A stretch of 29,633 bases of DNA from Candidatus Aerophobota bacterium (GCA_030615365.1 JAUWZM010000030.1:1-29633), one strand, 5' to 3'. Positions 10,301 through 18,883 are shown, numbered from the stretch's first letter. Notes: generated by a model not told the origin, from the sequence alone. Translations and numbers: made by a program.

Positions 10301-10957
10301 AGGCTGATTGTAAGTGCTCGGGTCTATTTCATAAAGAATACTGCTTGCCTCATTTAGAGCACTCGCTCTTTTGCGCCCCTTTGCCCAGGGTTGTAAGTAT
10401 TTTTTCTCATATAGTTTAATGAATTTTTCAAGTTTTTCCTCTTCCTCCAAATCCTGCTCAAGTTGAGCAATGTCAAAATCCTCAGCGTACCCTAACTCCC
10501 TTAGCAATACTTTATACATAATCTCTGTAATTCTATCAGAAGATGAACGCACACCTCTATCCATAGCCACATCAAAAATAATTGCTTTAGTAGGAATTTT
10601 TATTTTGATGTAGTCGAGGAAGTCCGAAATCCTTTTATCATTTGCCTGTCTTTTAAATAATTCTCTTGCATCTTGCCCTTTAATCTGCCTTCCTTCCAGA
10701 ATATAGCCTAAGATTTTTGCAAAACTTGATTTTCCAGACCCAAAAAAACCAGATATCCATGCTCCAATGCCTTCATGAGGACTGGAAGGTGTCTCAGAAT
10801 ATCCCCTTAAAAATTCTACAAAATGTTCTTTAATAGCATCAGTTGCTACATATTCAGATATTTCCTCATAAACAACCTCCTCATCTACCTGAGTAACTTT
10901 AATTACCTCTTCAATCTTTCTATCAATAGACCTTTCAAATATATCTCGTATTTTCAT
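7301..10957 (-). CDS. brxC: BREX P-loop ATPase BrxC
   Basis: A 1218-residue BrxC/PglY-type ATPase. The N-terminus (MKIRDIFERSIDRKIEEVIK) is characteristic. Walker A is GFFGSGKSS (70-78, K76) and Walker B is ALIFIVDEVGQF (262-273, D268/E269). The C-terminal half is charged and helical and carries a possible zinc knuckle, CC-x10-CxxC, near 1115-1137. BrxC is essential for BREX methylation and phage exclusion and probably forms part of the large DNA-bound complex with PglX and PglZ. A GGGGG-rich ribosome site precedes the ATG. The gene follows the AlbA_2 gene by 59 nt, whereas canonical type 1 loci place brxC before pglX. Confidence 0.95.
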   Translation of the reverse strand: MKIRDIFERSIDRKIEEVIKVTQVDEEVVYEEISEYVATDAIKEHFVEFLRGYSETPSSPHEGIGAWISGFFGSGKSSFAKILGYILEGRQIKGQDARELFKRQANDKRISDFLDYIKIKIPTKAIIFDVAMDRGVRSSSDRITEIMYKVLLRELGYAEDFDIAQLEQDLEEEEKLEKFIKLYEKKYLQPWAKGRKRASALNEASSILYEIDPSTYNQPDSWVRSLGAKDEFGNIRGRADITPNELAKRCFDLMTRRIKNTALIFIVDEVGQFVSRSVGKMLDLQAIVQALGVESKNRVMKRQTIAPIWLIVTSQEKLNEVVSALGDKRVEFARLKNRFPTEIDLSPADISEVTSKRVLAKKATVIPELSKLFEANQHRLNQCTKLERTSRDSETRKDDFVNLYPYLPYHIDLSIDIMSGIRLQPGAARHIGGSNRTIIKQAQQMLINPKVNLAEQELGALVTLDKVYDLISGNISSEKQKDILDIENRFSDKPFTAKVIKVICLLEFIRDLPRSPLNIAALLHSYVGAESCIEEVEEAIKILEKAQFIKLSEEGYKLYTAQEKNWDIKRNELAPKPADRNLVCREILEELFKDAKYTRFNYKNLKIFTVSYMLNGRGLTGDGDITVELSIAEDTQEFKGISEDKKRGSRQDPNKNKIFWVFPQSEEIHSLIEELYRSREMIRIHERLASQGQLTSEEHKCYSEEKIREDKTHRKLRNKTEDFAYSGSIFFGGVKRDISSYGQTLSDSIKGLINELIPDLFPKFGMGAKRFSGKEAQNMLTSINLSGLPPIFYEEGFSLVLKQHDKYEMNVDAPIAQEVMRYINGRHRYGEKVTGKLLEKHFGGMGYGWERDVIRLVLSALFRAGVIEVSYQGRRYKSYTETGGREAIVNNNAFKLAAFMPREQIISPKVIKEACLNYEAITGKEVDAEENAITDKLRELSSQKKEILLSMKAKADVLKLPCKEFVENLLRTVTQILNNSSEDCVKFLAEEGKELKDNLEKIVRIESALLENNLKILTRAREILPEISFGLEEEIMEDETIKETLTRLRENAESEDFYDRLPTISKDTEKILSIYYPAYEDVHFQRDKLYTQLDGRVRILSEWESLPDEVKNRILKEIGSKCCQNLDLKDSDVCKNCRASIAAMRSDISAFSAVEQFIQNTIDSFIAKNDPSIEKVRLSEYFDKVIVDQEEFENQIKKFTQQIEMLLKEEKKIIIEWE

Positions 10958-11016
10958 TTATAATACCCCCATTGGCAAATAAATGTGTACTTACGCCCAT
11001 ATTATTTAATCCTCTT

Positions 11017-12540
11017 TTACCTCTTTGCTCTGCCTAACAGTGATTTGCCTGCTTTGGTAATTTTGTATTTTTGAAGGCGGCTCTTTCGTTTATCAGGAAC
11101 AGTATAGTTAATTAGTTTTTTCTCAAGCAACACTGCGATAGCTTTCTTCAACCCCCCAGAAACTGTGCTGTGTCCCATTTTTTTTGCAATTTCTTTCTTT
11201 GATAAAGACTCAATCGAGCATTCAGAAAGAATTCTCTGTTGTGTTGCTGTTATCTCCACTTGGGCCTCCACTTGGGCCTCCACTTGTTTTCTAACCTTTG
11301 CCTCTGGATGTACATACAAAACTGCTGTAAAATAGATTCTTCCATCATCTGTTTTAAAAAAAGGTTCAGAAGAGCCATTTTCCTTTAATGCTTTTCTAAT
11401 CTTAGGAAACCCTGTGCCTCTCCCCTCAGTAAGATGCAGTTCCTTTAAAAAATCTCCAATACGACGGTTGCGGTATTTTCTTGCCACTACTCTTCCACTC
11501 ATCAAATTATTTCTATTAAGCGGAGGCAATGGCCCGGGGTAGCTAATAATTTCAATTCTATCGGGAAAAACTCTTACCTCAACTGGAGATTGATCCCTGT
11601 AACTGCGATGATAAACAGCATTAACCAATGCCTCCTCTATTGCCGCGTAAGGATAGTTAAAGAACCTTACCGCTTCTGCTTTAGCTGGAACTTTACGCAC
11701 TAATTCAAATATAACCTCATTTTTGAGGTAACTTAACGCATCTCTTACCTGCTGATGGAGCGGTCCTCCGAAGATTTTCTCTTTGAAACTATCGCCTACC
11801 TCATCTTGAAACTCAACAACATCAATACGGGCACCTCCGAAAAACCGTTCCGGACTATCGTTGAAAAAAAGAAGCCCTGCATTTTTTGGCTTTAAATACT
11901 CCTTCGGACCCTCAGCAATATTCATCCTGCGGCATAACCTAGGAAAGGGGATCTTAGTAGATTCTTCTAATAAAGCACTCTTAACTTCTGCCAGATAAGA
12001 TTGAATTAAAGTGAAGTTTAAGTCTGTAATTTCTGCTGTGTGGTTAATCTGGTCATCAAAAGGAACTTGGTTTGCCATTAACAAAAGTTCGCGTTCTTCG
12101 GATTCAGTAGCTTTTTTAGTGGAAGAATATCTTCTTATGTAGTAAGCATACTCTGGCTCCTTGGTCAGGTTTTTAGGTGCTTTATAAGGCCTGGTAGCAC
12201 CACCTGGACACCAGATAACTAATATTATTTTATTCTGAAACTCAACTGGTTCAGCAACAGGAAAATACTCAGGTCTTAATCTATGGCAAAGATTAAGCAA
12301 CTCTTTCTGGATAGTGACAACTTCTTTTTGAGAAAGCCCTACCGGGGGAAGAATAGGATGGTCATTATCTTCTTTAATTCCAACTATAATATACCCTCCA
12401 CCCCAATTATTAAAATCATTAGCAAAGGCACAGATAGTATGTAAAACTCTAACAGGGTTCCACCCTTCCTTAAACTCAATCCTTTCCCATTCAACAGTTC
12501 TGCCGTTTATTAACTCATTAATATTTGTCGGTAAAGCCAT
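11017..12540 (-). CDS. AlbA_2 / HATPase / winged-helix regulator-like protein inside BREX
   Basis: A 507-residue protein of the COG2865 type. An AlbA_2 (Schlafen-type) domain lies at about 15-150 (VEWERIEFKEG, GGGYIIVGI). A GHKL/HATPase_c_4 ATP-binding domain lies at about 290-405, with the N-box EEALVNAVYHRSY (302-314), PGPLPP (335-340) and GRGTGFPKI (373-381). A short QVEAQVEAQVE repeat (419-429) links to a C-terminal winged helix (about 433-500). Such proteins are usually called ATP-binding transcriptional regulators, but Schlafen-type AlbA_2 domains can also act on nucleic acid. It is not a core BREX component. Its place between pglX and brxC, co-directional with short gaps, suggests a regulatory or accessory defence role. 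Confidence 0.85.
   Translation of the reverse strand: MALPTNINELINGRTVEWERIEFKEGWNPVRVLHTICAFANDFNNWGGGYIIVGIKEDNDHPILPPVGLSQKEVVTIQKELLNLCHRLRPEYFPVAEPVEFQNKIILVIWCPGGATRPYKAPKNLTKEPEYAYYIRRYSSTKKATESEERELLLMANQVPFDDQINHTAEITDLNFTLIQSYLAEVKSALLEESTKIPFPRLCRRMNIAEGPKEYLKPKNAGLLFFNDSPERFFGGARIDVVEFQDEVGDSFKEKIFGGPLHQQVRDALSYLKNEVIFELVRKVPAKAEAVRFFNYPYAAIEEALVNAVYHRSYRDQSPVEVRVFPDRIEIISYPGPLPPLNRNNLMSGRVVARKYRNRRIGDFLKELHLTEGRGTGFPKIRKALKENGSSEPFFKTDDGRIYFTAVLYVHPEAKVRKQVEAQVEAQVEITATQQRILSECSIESLSKKEIAKKMGHSTVSGGLKKAIAVLLEKKLINYTVPDKRKSRLQKYKITKAGKSLLGRAKR
11255..11286. repeat. In-frame 12-bp tandem repeat
   Basis: The unit TCCACTTGGGCC occurs twice in full plus 8 bases of a third copy, encoding QVEA repeats between the ATPase and winged-helix domains. 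The units are identical, and 12-bp steps preserve the reading frame, so copy number could change by slippage without breaking the protein. Similar QVxxQV repeats occur in relatives of this family (recalled). Confidence 0.85.
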
Positions 12541-12578
12541 TTATATATAATCCTTTTGAAAATATTATTATTTACTTG

Positions 12579-15500
12579 TTAATCACTTACATCTTTAAAA
12601 ATCCTGCTTATCTGTGACCACTCGTATTTTCCCCCTTGCAACTCTTTAAAATACTTCTCTGGCTCTTTCCAGGGTATGAGTTTATAAAGTGGTACCATAT
12701 TAAGAATTACTCCGTCATCAATGTTTGGTTTATATCCTAAAGCAATAACCTCATTGATATCTTTCTTGAAATGCCCAAGTTCCTCAAGCAACTCCTCGCC
12801 CCTAACAATAAGTTTTTCTATATCTCTTTTTTCTCTTCCCTCCACTTTGTCTTTCTTAATATGCAGCTCTGAGAGTCGTGATTTCTCAAAATTTATTTTT
12901 GGTTCTGTATATTTGTTTATCAAAGAATAGAGGGTATCCTGGGTAAATTTAAGGTTATATAAATAAAATCCATAGTTTTTCTTACCTGATAAAAAGAGCC
13001 AGTAAATTGGCCTTTTTTTATACATCTTAGCATGATATTTTATGAAAAAATCAGAGATTAAAAACTTTCTTAAATCACCACCTAACACTTCAATTGCTTC
13101 CTCTCCTTTCTCATCACCAAGAGTTTTTTCTAATGCCTCTTTAATTCTTATCGGAGCATCCTCAGGATGACCTTCATCAAAAACAAGTATACCATCATCA
13201 TCTATCTGAATTCCCTCCACTTCAAACCTTCCCATAAGAACACCCAAAGCAAAAGACACATATTTTACAGCAAGCTGATATCTTTCTTCTTTTCTCGCAA
13301 ACTTGTTTTGCTTTATATATTTAAATACAGTTTCAGGGTGAAAACCTGAAGCAAGACAGATTTCCTCCAAAGTAAGGTATCGTGTGACTCCTCTTCCTCT
13401 TTCTTTAGATTCTATTTTCTGATTTTCGGATTCCTTATTTTTATTTAAAACTTGTTTAGGGATATGTTTTTGCAAATAGAGGCTTTCAATAATTTTTAAC
13501 CCCTCGCTATTTAAATCGCTAACTTTTTTAAGATTTCCTGGAAGTTCCCCAAACTCTCTTTCAATCTGTTCAATATCTTCTCTGTGGATATCATACAACT
13601 CATAAACTGCATTGGAAATCTGCGTCTCTAAAATTGCTAATTCTTTCTCCCTTTTTAGAATGTCTGTAAAACCAGTATCCCAGGAAGGTGGCTTCTCAAA
13701 TTCCCAGGAGTTCTCATCCATCCCTACCATCTCTTTTTTTATCTGGATGCATCGTTTGACTTTTTCTTCTATTTCTCTTGCAAGCTCAGGATTTTTGGTT
13801 TCCTCGGGGAAAGGAATGCGGGCAATGTCGCCGACCTGGTATGCAACAGTAGGACTAATCACCTTAATTAAGTAAGTAGACATTTTAGAATTTAATATCC
13901 CAAGTAATAGGTAAACACTGGTTTTATGGGGAAAAATTGAAGAACCAATAACATCAAAGATAAAACCTTGTGGAAGATAACGAACACTTAAATTGCTAAT
14001 GGTAAGAAATGAATAGGTAACTCCTTCTTTGAAATAATAATCTTGATTCTGTGGCCTTGAAGCTAATCTACTGTTTTTAAAAACGTGTTTTATTTCATAT
14101 CCCTCCTTTTCCCAGTTCACCACATACTCCTGATTACCATACCATCTATTTACCGCGCCACCCTTCATATAGGGAAACCACTTTCTTTCTGATCTTTTCG
14201 CTTCTTCATGGTTAGGACAGTTAAAACGAATACTATTGTGCCCAACCTCCCACCACAAGCGAAGGAATCTAAAGTTATCAGCAGTTGCAAGACCTTGACA
14301 GGGTTTAGCAACCTCTTCCAACGGTTTGTTTTCCTCAAACAATCCCCTTATTCTATCACTTATCCAATACACAAATGGCCAGCCGGGGATAGCTTTTAAC
14401 TTTTCCTGCTCTACGATAAATACTCTGTCAGATTCCTCACCAGAAAGATATTTGTTCAAAGATTCTTCAAAAGCAATGCGCTTTTGTTCCTCATTTTCAT
14501 CTACCAGGCGAAAATAGACTCCTTGAGGACTTATGGTGTTACTTTCATATTTACCAAGAGTATACATTGCAAATCCTTGTGCTGTTTTATTAGCAACATC
14601 AAACTCTGTTTTTGTCCCAAGATGGGCAAGAGACTCAATGAAAGTATCTTCAATAATTTCTTTTCTTATTTGTTCATGAGATGAGGTAAACATGAACGAA
14701 TGTATTGTTACCATACCGCAAAAACCACTTTGAGAGGTTAACTCAAGACATCTATCTATAAAAACTGTATAAAGGTCTCCTGATTTCCCTTGATATAATT
14801 CTTTAAGTTCATCAGCCAATGCTTTATTCCAATTTCTCCTTCCAGAATAAGGAGGATTTGTCACCACCACATCGTGCTTTCTCATCAAAGCATCCATAAG
14901 ATACATCCCTTTTTTTGACTCTTGGACGAGGAAACTATCTCCATTGGCTCTCTCAATAAACTCATTTATGGCTTTTATTAATTCTTCTTTAGCTTCTTTC
15001 CAGGCAAGATCTTCTTTAAGGAATAGTTGCCTTTCCCCTTCTGTCATAAATAGCTCTTGCTGAGCTTCATATTTTCTTACAAATTCCCTCCTGTGTTCAG
15101 ATAAAAACTCATTGATAGTTTCTTCAATTTTTAATAAGGACCCTAAATAATAAGCTTTTCTTAACTCAGGTAAAATTTTTTTAAGCAGTTCTTTGATAAT
15201 TTCATATCTCGGCGAGATAGAATCGACAAACTCATCGATGGCTCCTTTAGAAAAGCTTGGAATATCTGTATGAACCAGGTTATATTTTTGAATAGAAATA
15301 TTTTTGTTTTTAGTTTTTGCCTTTAAATATAAAGAAAGCGCCGATAACTGAATTGAGCGAAGGTCAATATCAACACCAAAGAGATTATTCTCAATAATAG
15401 CAGAGGGAATATTTTCTTCTTTTTCAATAGATGCTTTTTGAGGCCAACCAACGGTTCCTGCATTTTGCAGCTCCTCAAGATACATATCGTAAAACAAATC

Positions 15501-16436
15501 AAAGGCAACCATTCCAAAATGCATTGTTCCACAGGCAGGGTCGAGCAAAGTTATCTCTTTAACCGGTTTTAAAGGGATTTTTTCTCTATCACTTTCATTG
15601 GGAACATAATATTTTAATTTTTCTCTTATTTTTGTATCCGGGTGCATTCTAATCCAGAGGCGTGCTAATGTATTCTCTACAAGAAATCTTACAATCCATT
15701 TGGGAGTAAAAATTTGTGTGGCAGGGGCTATATCTTTTAGACCCATTTTCTTTTTTTGACTATAAATCTTATCAAACACCTCTTCTTTCTCATCTTCTAT
15801 AAAGTACTGGTAAACCCAGCCAATTACCTCATCTTTATTCCAGATATGGATGAGTTTATCCTGATTGATAAGCTCAAAAATCTTAATTAATGTTTTTTCT
15901 CTGGGAAATAATAAACTCACCAGAGCTTCTGGATCAAAAAGAACCTTTATCTCCTCATCACAAGATGCATTTTTGCATTGACAGTGGAAAAAATTTTTAT
16001 AAGCCTGGTAAACTTTTTCCTGTTTCCAGAGTTTCTCATCTTCCGGATTATCAGCCAGATAAAATATAAAGGCATTGGAGTTAAACCCGCGAGATACTGT
16101 TTGCTTTATAATCTTTCTTTTCTCCATCTCCATCATTTTGAAAGCTACAAAACGGTTAAGGTAAGTAAAGGCATATTCTTTTGCAAAGCTCCAAATAATT
16201 TCTTTTTTGGATTCCCCGCTTTCGGTTTTATATTTAACAAATTCCTCAAGTTTCTTCCTAACCCGAAGATCAAAAGAATTTTCCTTTAGATTTGGAAGAA
16301 AAGATAAATCTTCAAATATCCCATCTCTTTGCAAGCCATAAATTCCTTCTAACTGAGAAAAACAATCTTCAATTAAAATCTTTTTTACCTCAGGTATAAA
16401 TTTAGACTCTTTAATTATTTGCTGGATGTTTGTCAT
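12579..16436 (-). CDS. pglX: BREX adenine-specific DNA methyltransferase PglX
   Basis: A 1285-residue type 1 PglX, predicted to add N6-methyladenine to host DNA at a non-palindromic site as the BREX self mark. The N-terminal helical region includes a cysteine cluster, CQCKNASC (152-159). The methyltransferase core shows TQIFTPKWIVRFLVENTL (motif X, 240-257), LLDPACGTMHFG (motif I, 297-308), GVDID (354-358) and the catalytic VVVTNPPYSG (NPPY at 527-530). The long C-terminal half should hold specificity and phage-inhibitor contact regions, including an HTH-like stretch around LEEICLASGFHPETVFKYI. It starts 8 nt after brxB and appears full length and intact. Its sequence specificity cannot be read from the protein. 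Confidence 0.95.
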   Translation of the reverse strand: MTNIQQIIKESKFIPEVKKILIEDCFSQLEGIYGLQRDGIFEDLSFLPNLKENSFDLRVRKKLEEFVKYKTESGESKKEIIWSFAKEYAFTYLNRFVAFKMMEMEKRKIIKQTVSRGFNSNAFIFYLADNPEDEKLWKQEKVYQAYKNFFHCQCKNASCDEEIKVLFDPEALVSLLFPREKTLIKIFELINQDKLIHIWNKDEVIGWVYQYFIEDEKEEVFDKIYSQKKKMGLKDIAPATQIFTPKWIVRFLVENTLARLWIRMHPDTKIREKLKYYVPNESDREKIPLKPVKEITLLDPACGTMHFGMVAFDLFYDMYLEELQNAGTVGWPQKASIEKEENIPSAIIENNLFGVDIDLRSIQLSALSLYLKAKTKNKNISIQKYNLVHTDIPSFSKGAIDEFVDSISPRYEIIKELLKKILPELRKAYYLGSLLKIEETINEFLSEHRREFVRKYEAQQELFMTEGERQLFLKEDLAWKEAKEELIKAINEFIERANGDSFLVQESKKGMYLMDALMRKHDVVVTNPPYSGRRNWNKALADELKELYQGKSGDLYTVFIDRCLELTSQSGFCGMVTIHSFMFTSSHEQIRKEIIEDTFIESLAHLGTKTEFDVANKTAQGFAMYTLGKYESNTISPQGVYFRLVDENEEQKRIAFEESLNKYLSGEESDRVFIVEQEKLKAIPGWPFVYWISDRIRGLFEENKPLEEVAKPCQGLATADNFRFLRLWWEVGHNSIRFNCPNHEEAKRSERKWFPYMKGGAVNRWYGNQEYVVNWEKEGYEIKHVFKNSRLASRPQNQDYYFKEGVTYSFLTISNLSVRYLPQGFIFDVIGSSIFPHKTSVYLLLGILNSKMSTYLIKVISPTVAYQVGDIARIPFPEETKNPELAREIEEKVKRCIQIKKEMVGMDENSWEFEKPPSWDTGFTDILKREKELAILETQISNAVYELYDIHREDIEQIEREFGELPGNLKKVSDLNSEGLKIIESLYLQKHIPKQVLNKNKESENQKIESKERGRGVTRYLTLEEICLASGFHPETVFKYIKQNKFARKEERYQLAVKYVSFALGVLMGRFEVEGIQIDDDGILVFDEGHPEDAPIRIKEALEKTLGDEKGEEAIEVLGGDLRKFLISDFFIKYHAKMYKKRPIYWLFLSGKKNYGFYLYNLKFTQDTLYSLINKYTEPKINFEKSRLSELHIKKDKVEGREKRDIEKLIVRGEELLEELGHFKKDINEVIALGYKPNIDDGVILNMVPLYKLIPWKEPEKYFKELQGGKYEWSQISRIFKDVSD

Positions 16437-16444
16437 CTTAACTG

Positions 16445-17029
16445 TTACCTATTGTAAATGTTTACATGATAACTTCCCCCAACACCTCTTGAGGGCATTC
16501 CCATATATTTCAAACTTGTGATCCCTTCCATTTTTCCTGGATAAAAAAGTACCGTAGGTACAAGTGTTCTTCCTTTCATTTCATCTAAAAGAGCAGAAAT
16601 TCTGTAACTGTTAGGGGCAAATATTCCCGCTCTTACAAGGAATACAATATCTTTGGCCGAGTCTAATCCCCTCAATTTTCTCTCTAACAAATCAGGGATA
16701 GGAGAGTAATCAGGATCGGAAAGTATTATATTCAAAGACTCCTGCGCTTTTAAAAAACCAAATTCCTTTTCTTCTTTTATAATTTGTTCTTTTCCTCCTT
16801 CACTTTTTATTGCTTTAAAGAATAAATCTGATAGGGATATTATATGAACTCGTTTGCCTTTGTTATTAAGTCGAGTTGCAAGCAGTTTTACTTCTTTGCG
16901 CATTTCAAATTCCTTCTCAGGGTCGTATCGGAATATAGCAAAAGGCAAATCATGATAGGGACTTATTTTTAACTCTTTTGAACTTAAATCACGCTCTAAT
17001 TGCTCAAGCGCTTCTTTCAATGATGGCAT
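16445..17029 (-). CDS. brxB: BREX protein BrxB (DUF1788)
   Basis: A 194-residue DUF1788 protein of usual BrxB length. Recognisable features are the N-terminal HDLPFAIFRYDPEKEFEMR and the C-terminal PTVLFYPGKMEGITSLKYMG stretches. It is a small conserved BREX component needed for defence; its biochemical role is unknown. The ATG at 17029 follows GGAGG with 6-nt spacing and lies inside the end of brxA (26-bp overlap), showing translational coupling. No catalytic motif is visible. Confidence 0.92.
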   Translation of the reverse strand: MPSLKEALEQLERDLSSKELKISPYHDLPFAIFRYDPEKEFEMRKEVKLLATRLNNKGKRVHIISLSDLFFKAIKSEGGKEQIIKEEKEFGFLKAQESLNIILSDPDYSPIPDLLERKLRGLDSAKDIVFLVRAGIFAPNSYRISALLDEMKGRTLVPTVLFYPGKMEGITSLKYMGMPSRGVGGSYHVNIYNR

Positions 17030-17846
17030 TCACTACCTCCTCAAAGGCATTTTGGAAAAATTCAACTCTTACTATTTCTCCAACTTGCTCATACCTGAGA
17101 TATTTATCCTGATGCGCTTCCATAAAAAGACGCTCTATCTCCTGTGAATTTAGCAAAAACAATTTCCAGCAAGGATGTTCAATTATTCCTTTGCCTAAAA
17201 CCCCTTCTTTGAAAATAAAAAATGTAATATAAAAAAACACCGGTAAGGGGAAAAATTTAGGTGCTATTTTTCTCTTTCTTTTACCTTCAAGTATTCCAAA
17301 TCCTTTAAGAGCTGAAAATAACCCAGAAGCTACTCTCTTAATAACAGAATCTCCCCATTTTACAGGTATAGTTTTGTCCTGAACACCCTTTTCGATAAAG
17401 TCTGAAACATCTTTAGAATATATCTCTAAGATTCCCTTTTTGTATCTGGGAAGTAGAACCTTGCTAATAAAATCACCAATTAAAGGTTCATTGAGAGCGC
17501 AGTAAAGGTAAAGAATTGGCCGTAAAATTTCAATTGGAACATCTGCTTGCACAAGTTGCTTTAAAAAAGCCCAATGATTTTTAGGATAGCCACTAATATA
17601 TCGTGGCAAGAAAATATATCTTATAACATCTGAAACTCTTTTACGGCTTTTCTTCCCTAACACATTTTTTGAGATTAATTCTTTGATGAGATCTTTTTGT
17701 GGAATGTCATTGCGCCAGTATTTAAGAAGTATTTTTATATCTTCTAATACTGCTCCCCCTTTTTGCAAATTTGAAGTATACTTTGTTGGCCTAAGCAACA
17801 TACTGTTTATATCTGCTCTTCTTTTTTCTCCATCCGTCAAATTCAT
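17004..17846 (-). CDS. brxA: BREX protein BrxA (DUF1819)
   Basis: A 280-residue BrxA/DUF1819 protein, first gene of the BREX operon; family members are small helical DNA-binding proteins. I chose the ATG at 17846 because GGAGG lies 10 nt upstream. A longer frame opens at TTG 17942 without a ribosome site, and those 32 extra codons look like out-of-frame sequence of a decayed upstream HTH gene. The N-terminus reads MNLTDGEKRRADINSML and continues through LLKYWRNDIPQKDLIKEL, as in BrxA. It is slightly long for the family. The transcript probably starts upstream of 17846, in sequence now replaced or altered by an IS21-type end. I could not pick a convincing -35/-10 pair. Confidence 0.85.
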   Translation of the reverse strand: MNLTDGEKRRADINSMLLRPTKYTSNLQKGGAVLEDIKILLKYWRNDIPQKDLIKELISKNVLGKKSRKRVSDVIRYIFLPRYISGYPKNHWAFLKQLVQADVPIEILRPILYLYCALNEPLIGDFISKVLLPRYKKGILEIYSKDVSDFIEKGVQDKTIPVKWGDSVIKRVASGLFSALKGFGILEGKRKRKIAPKFFPLPVFFYITFFIFKEGVLGKGIIEHPCWKLFLLNSQEIERLFMEAHQDKYLRYEQVGEIVRVEFFQNAFEEVVNAIIERSA

Positions 17847-17989
17847 TCTTATCAAACCTCCACTGTTTTCCAAATCTAAAAGCTGAGATTTTACTCTTTT
17901 GAGGTGTATGTCCACCTTCCCTGTTCTGTACAACTTCCTCAACTACCAAAGATTGCTTCTCTAAAGCTTCCTTTAAAGTAAGTATGGAT
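17791..17989 (-). pseudogene. Decayed excisionase-like HTH_17 gene overlapping brxA start
   Basis: Minus-strand frame ending at TAG 17791-17793. Its last part reads KISAFRFGKQWRF then DKNEFDGWRKKKSR, the wing and C-terminal helix of MerR/excisionase-type HTH_17 proteins. Its first visible part, ILTLKEA, matches the family's N-terminal helix, but the middle is garbled. A piece in the next frame (LRKLYRTGKV) fits the missing recognition helix, so two frameshifts are likely. No start codon precedes ILTLKEA; an IS21-type end lies exactly there. The stop falls 53 nt inside brxA. It may once have encoded a regulator of the operon, or be debris of an integrated element. Confidence 0.55.
17857..17861 (-). 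promoter_or_regulatory. Ribosome binding site deciding the brxA start
   Basis: GGAGG on the minus strand, 10 nt before ATG 17846. It supports the shorter brxA start over the TTG at 17942. Confidence 0.7.
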
Positions 17990-17990
17990 A

Positions 17991-18014
17991 TGCATCGAAA
18001 ATTGACCCCCCTGG
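17991..18014 (+). mobile_element. IS21-type terminal sequence next to BREX
   Basis: TGCATCGAAAATTGACCCCC resembles the TG-initiated ends of IS21-family elements, which carry internal AATTGACCCC repeats. It reads rightward, so the element would extend away from BREX. It abuts the truncated HTH_17 gene. No istA or istB of normal length follows. Confidence 0.5.
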
Positions 18015-18883
18015 ATAAAAATGATATTCTCCTGGAATAAAAAAATGATTTACAATCTCCTTCGAAAAGAGAATTCTGGACATACAGTGGATGTACACTG
18101 GAAGCTCAGGCAGAGCAAGTAGCTAAGTCGCTTTTTGCAAGAACGGAAAAGAGGGGAGAAAGGAGCCAATTAAATAAGATTCCCGTTGGTAAATTACACA
18201 GGTTAATAACTAATTCACTGCTTACTGCGTTTAGCTTGAGAATCCCAACGTACGGAAGAGAATTTTAGAGAATTTTCAGTCTGTACTAAATGTTAGCCTG
18301 TTCTATTACCTCAGAAGTAATTTTAACCTATGTTTATCTCTTTGTCAAAAAAAATGGAATGAACCCCTGAAGTTGATCAAAATGACTCAGAATGGTAAAA
18401 TGCCTCCTTAGCTGGTACTCTCCCATCCTTACTCTCTGGAGGTACTTCTTTAGGTTATTAACGCCATCTATCCTATAAAACTCTGCTTTTCATTAAAAAG
18501 TTGCACTGACAATAATCGTCTGGTTCATTCACCCCTATTGACATAATGGGAAGAAGTGGTAGTATAATCTGTAGTTACACAGATAGATTCTCGATGGCCA
18601 TCCTTGTGGAATAGTAACTTACCCCAAACCGAAATATCCATTCAGTCTATCCGGTTGCTGTTAATAGAACCCCACTGACTAAGCTAAGCTCTATTCTGAT
18701 AGAAATAGAATCCCCTGTCGTTACTACTTTACTGTGTAGAGAGGGGATAATCAGAAAACAAGGACGAATATAGACTAAAACTTCTATGTAGAAAAGCCAA
18801 AGAAGGAAAAAATCAGATTAATGCAATGTATTACATTAAGTGATATGAGAAAATTTATAAAGAATTTGAAAGTCATATTTCGA
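18015..18883. other. Decayed mobile DNA without intact genes
   Basis: No complete gene is seen. A plus-strand frame at about 18062-18268 is open for some 60 codons (includes TLEAQAEQVAKSLFARTEKR), and a short ATG frame at 18046 starts MIYNLLRKENSG; neither is recognised. On the minus strand, 18365-18486 encodes LKKYLQRVRMGEYQLRRHF, and about 18527-18640 encodes MDISVWGKLLFHKDGHRES. Both look like broken transposase pieces, but I cannot name the family. Sequence at 18362-18385 resembles IS inner repeats. Confidence 0.4.

Noticed and set aside
17847..17942. N-terminal extension of brxA from TTG 17942
   Set aside because: No ribosome site precedes it, a good GGAGG lies before ATG 17846, and the extension overlaps a decayed HTH gene.
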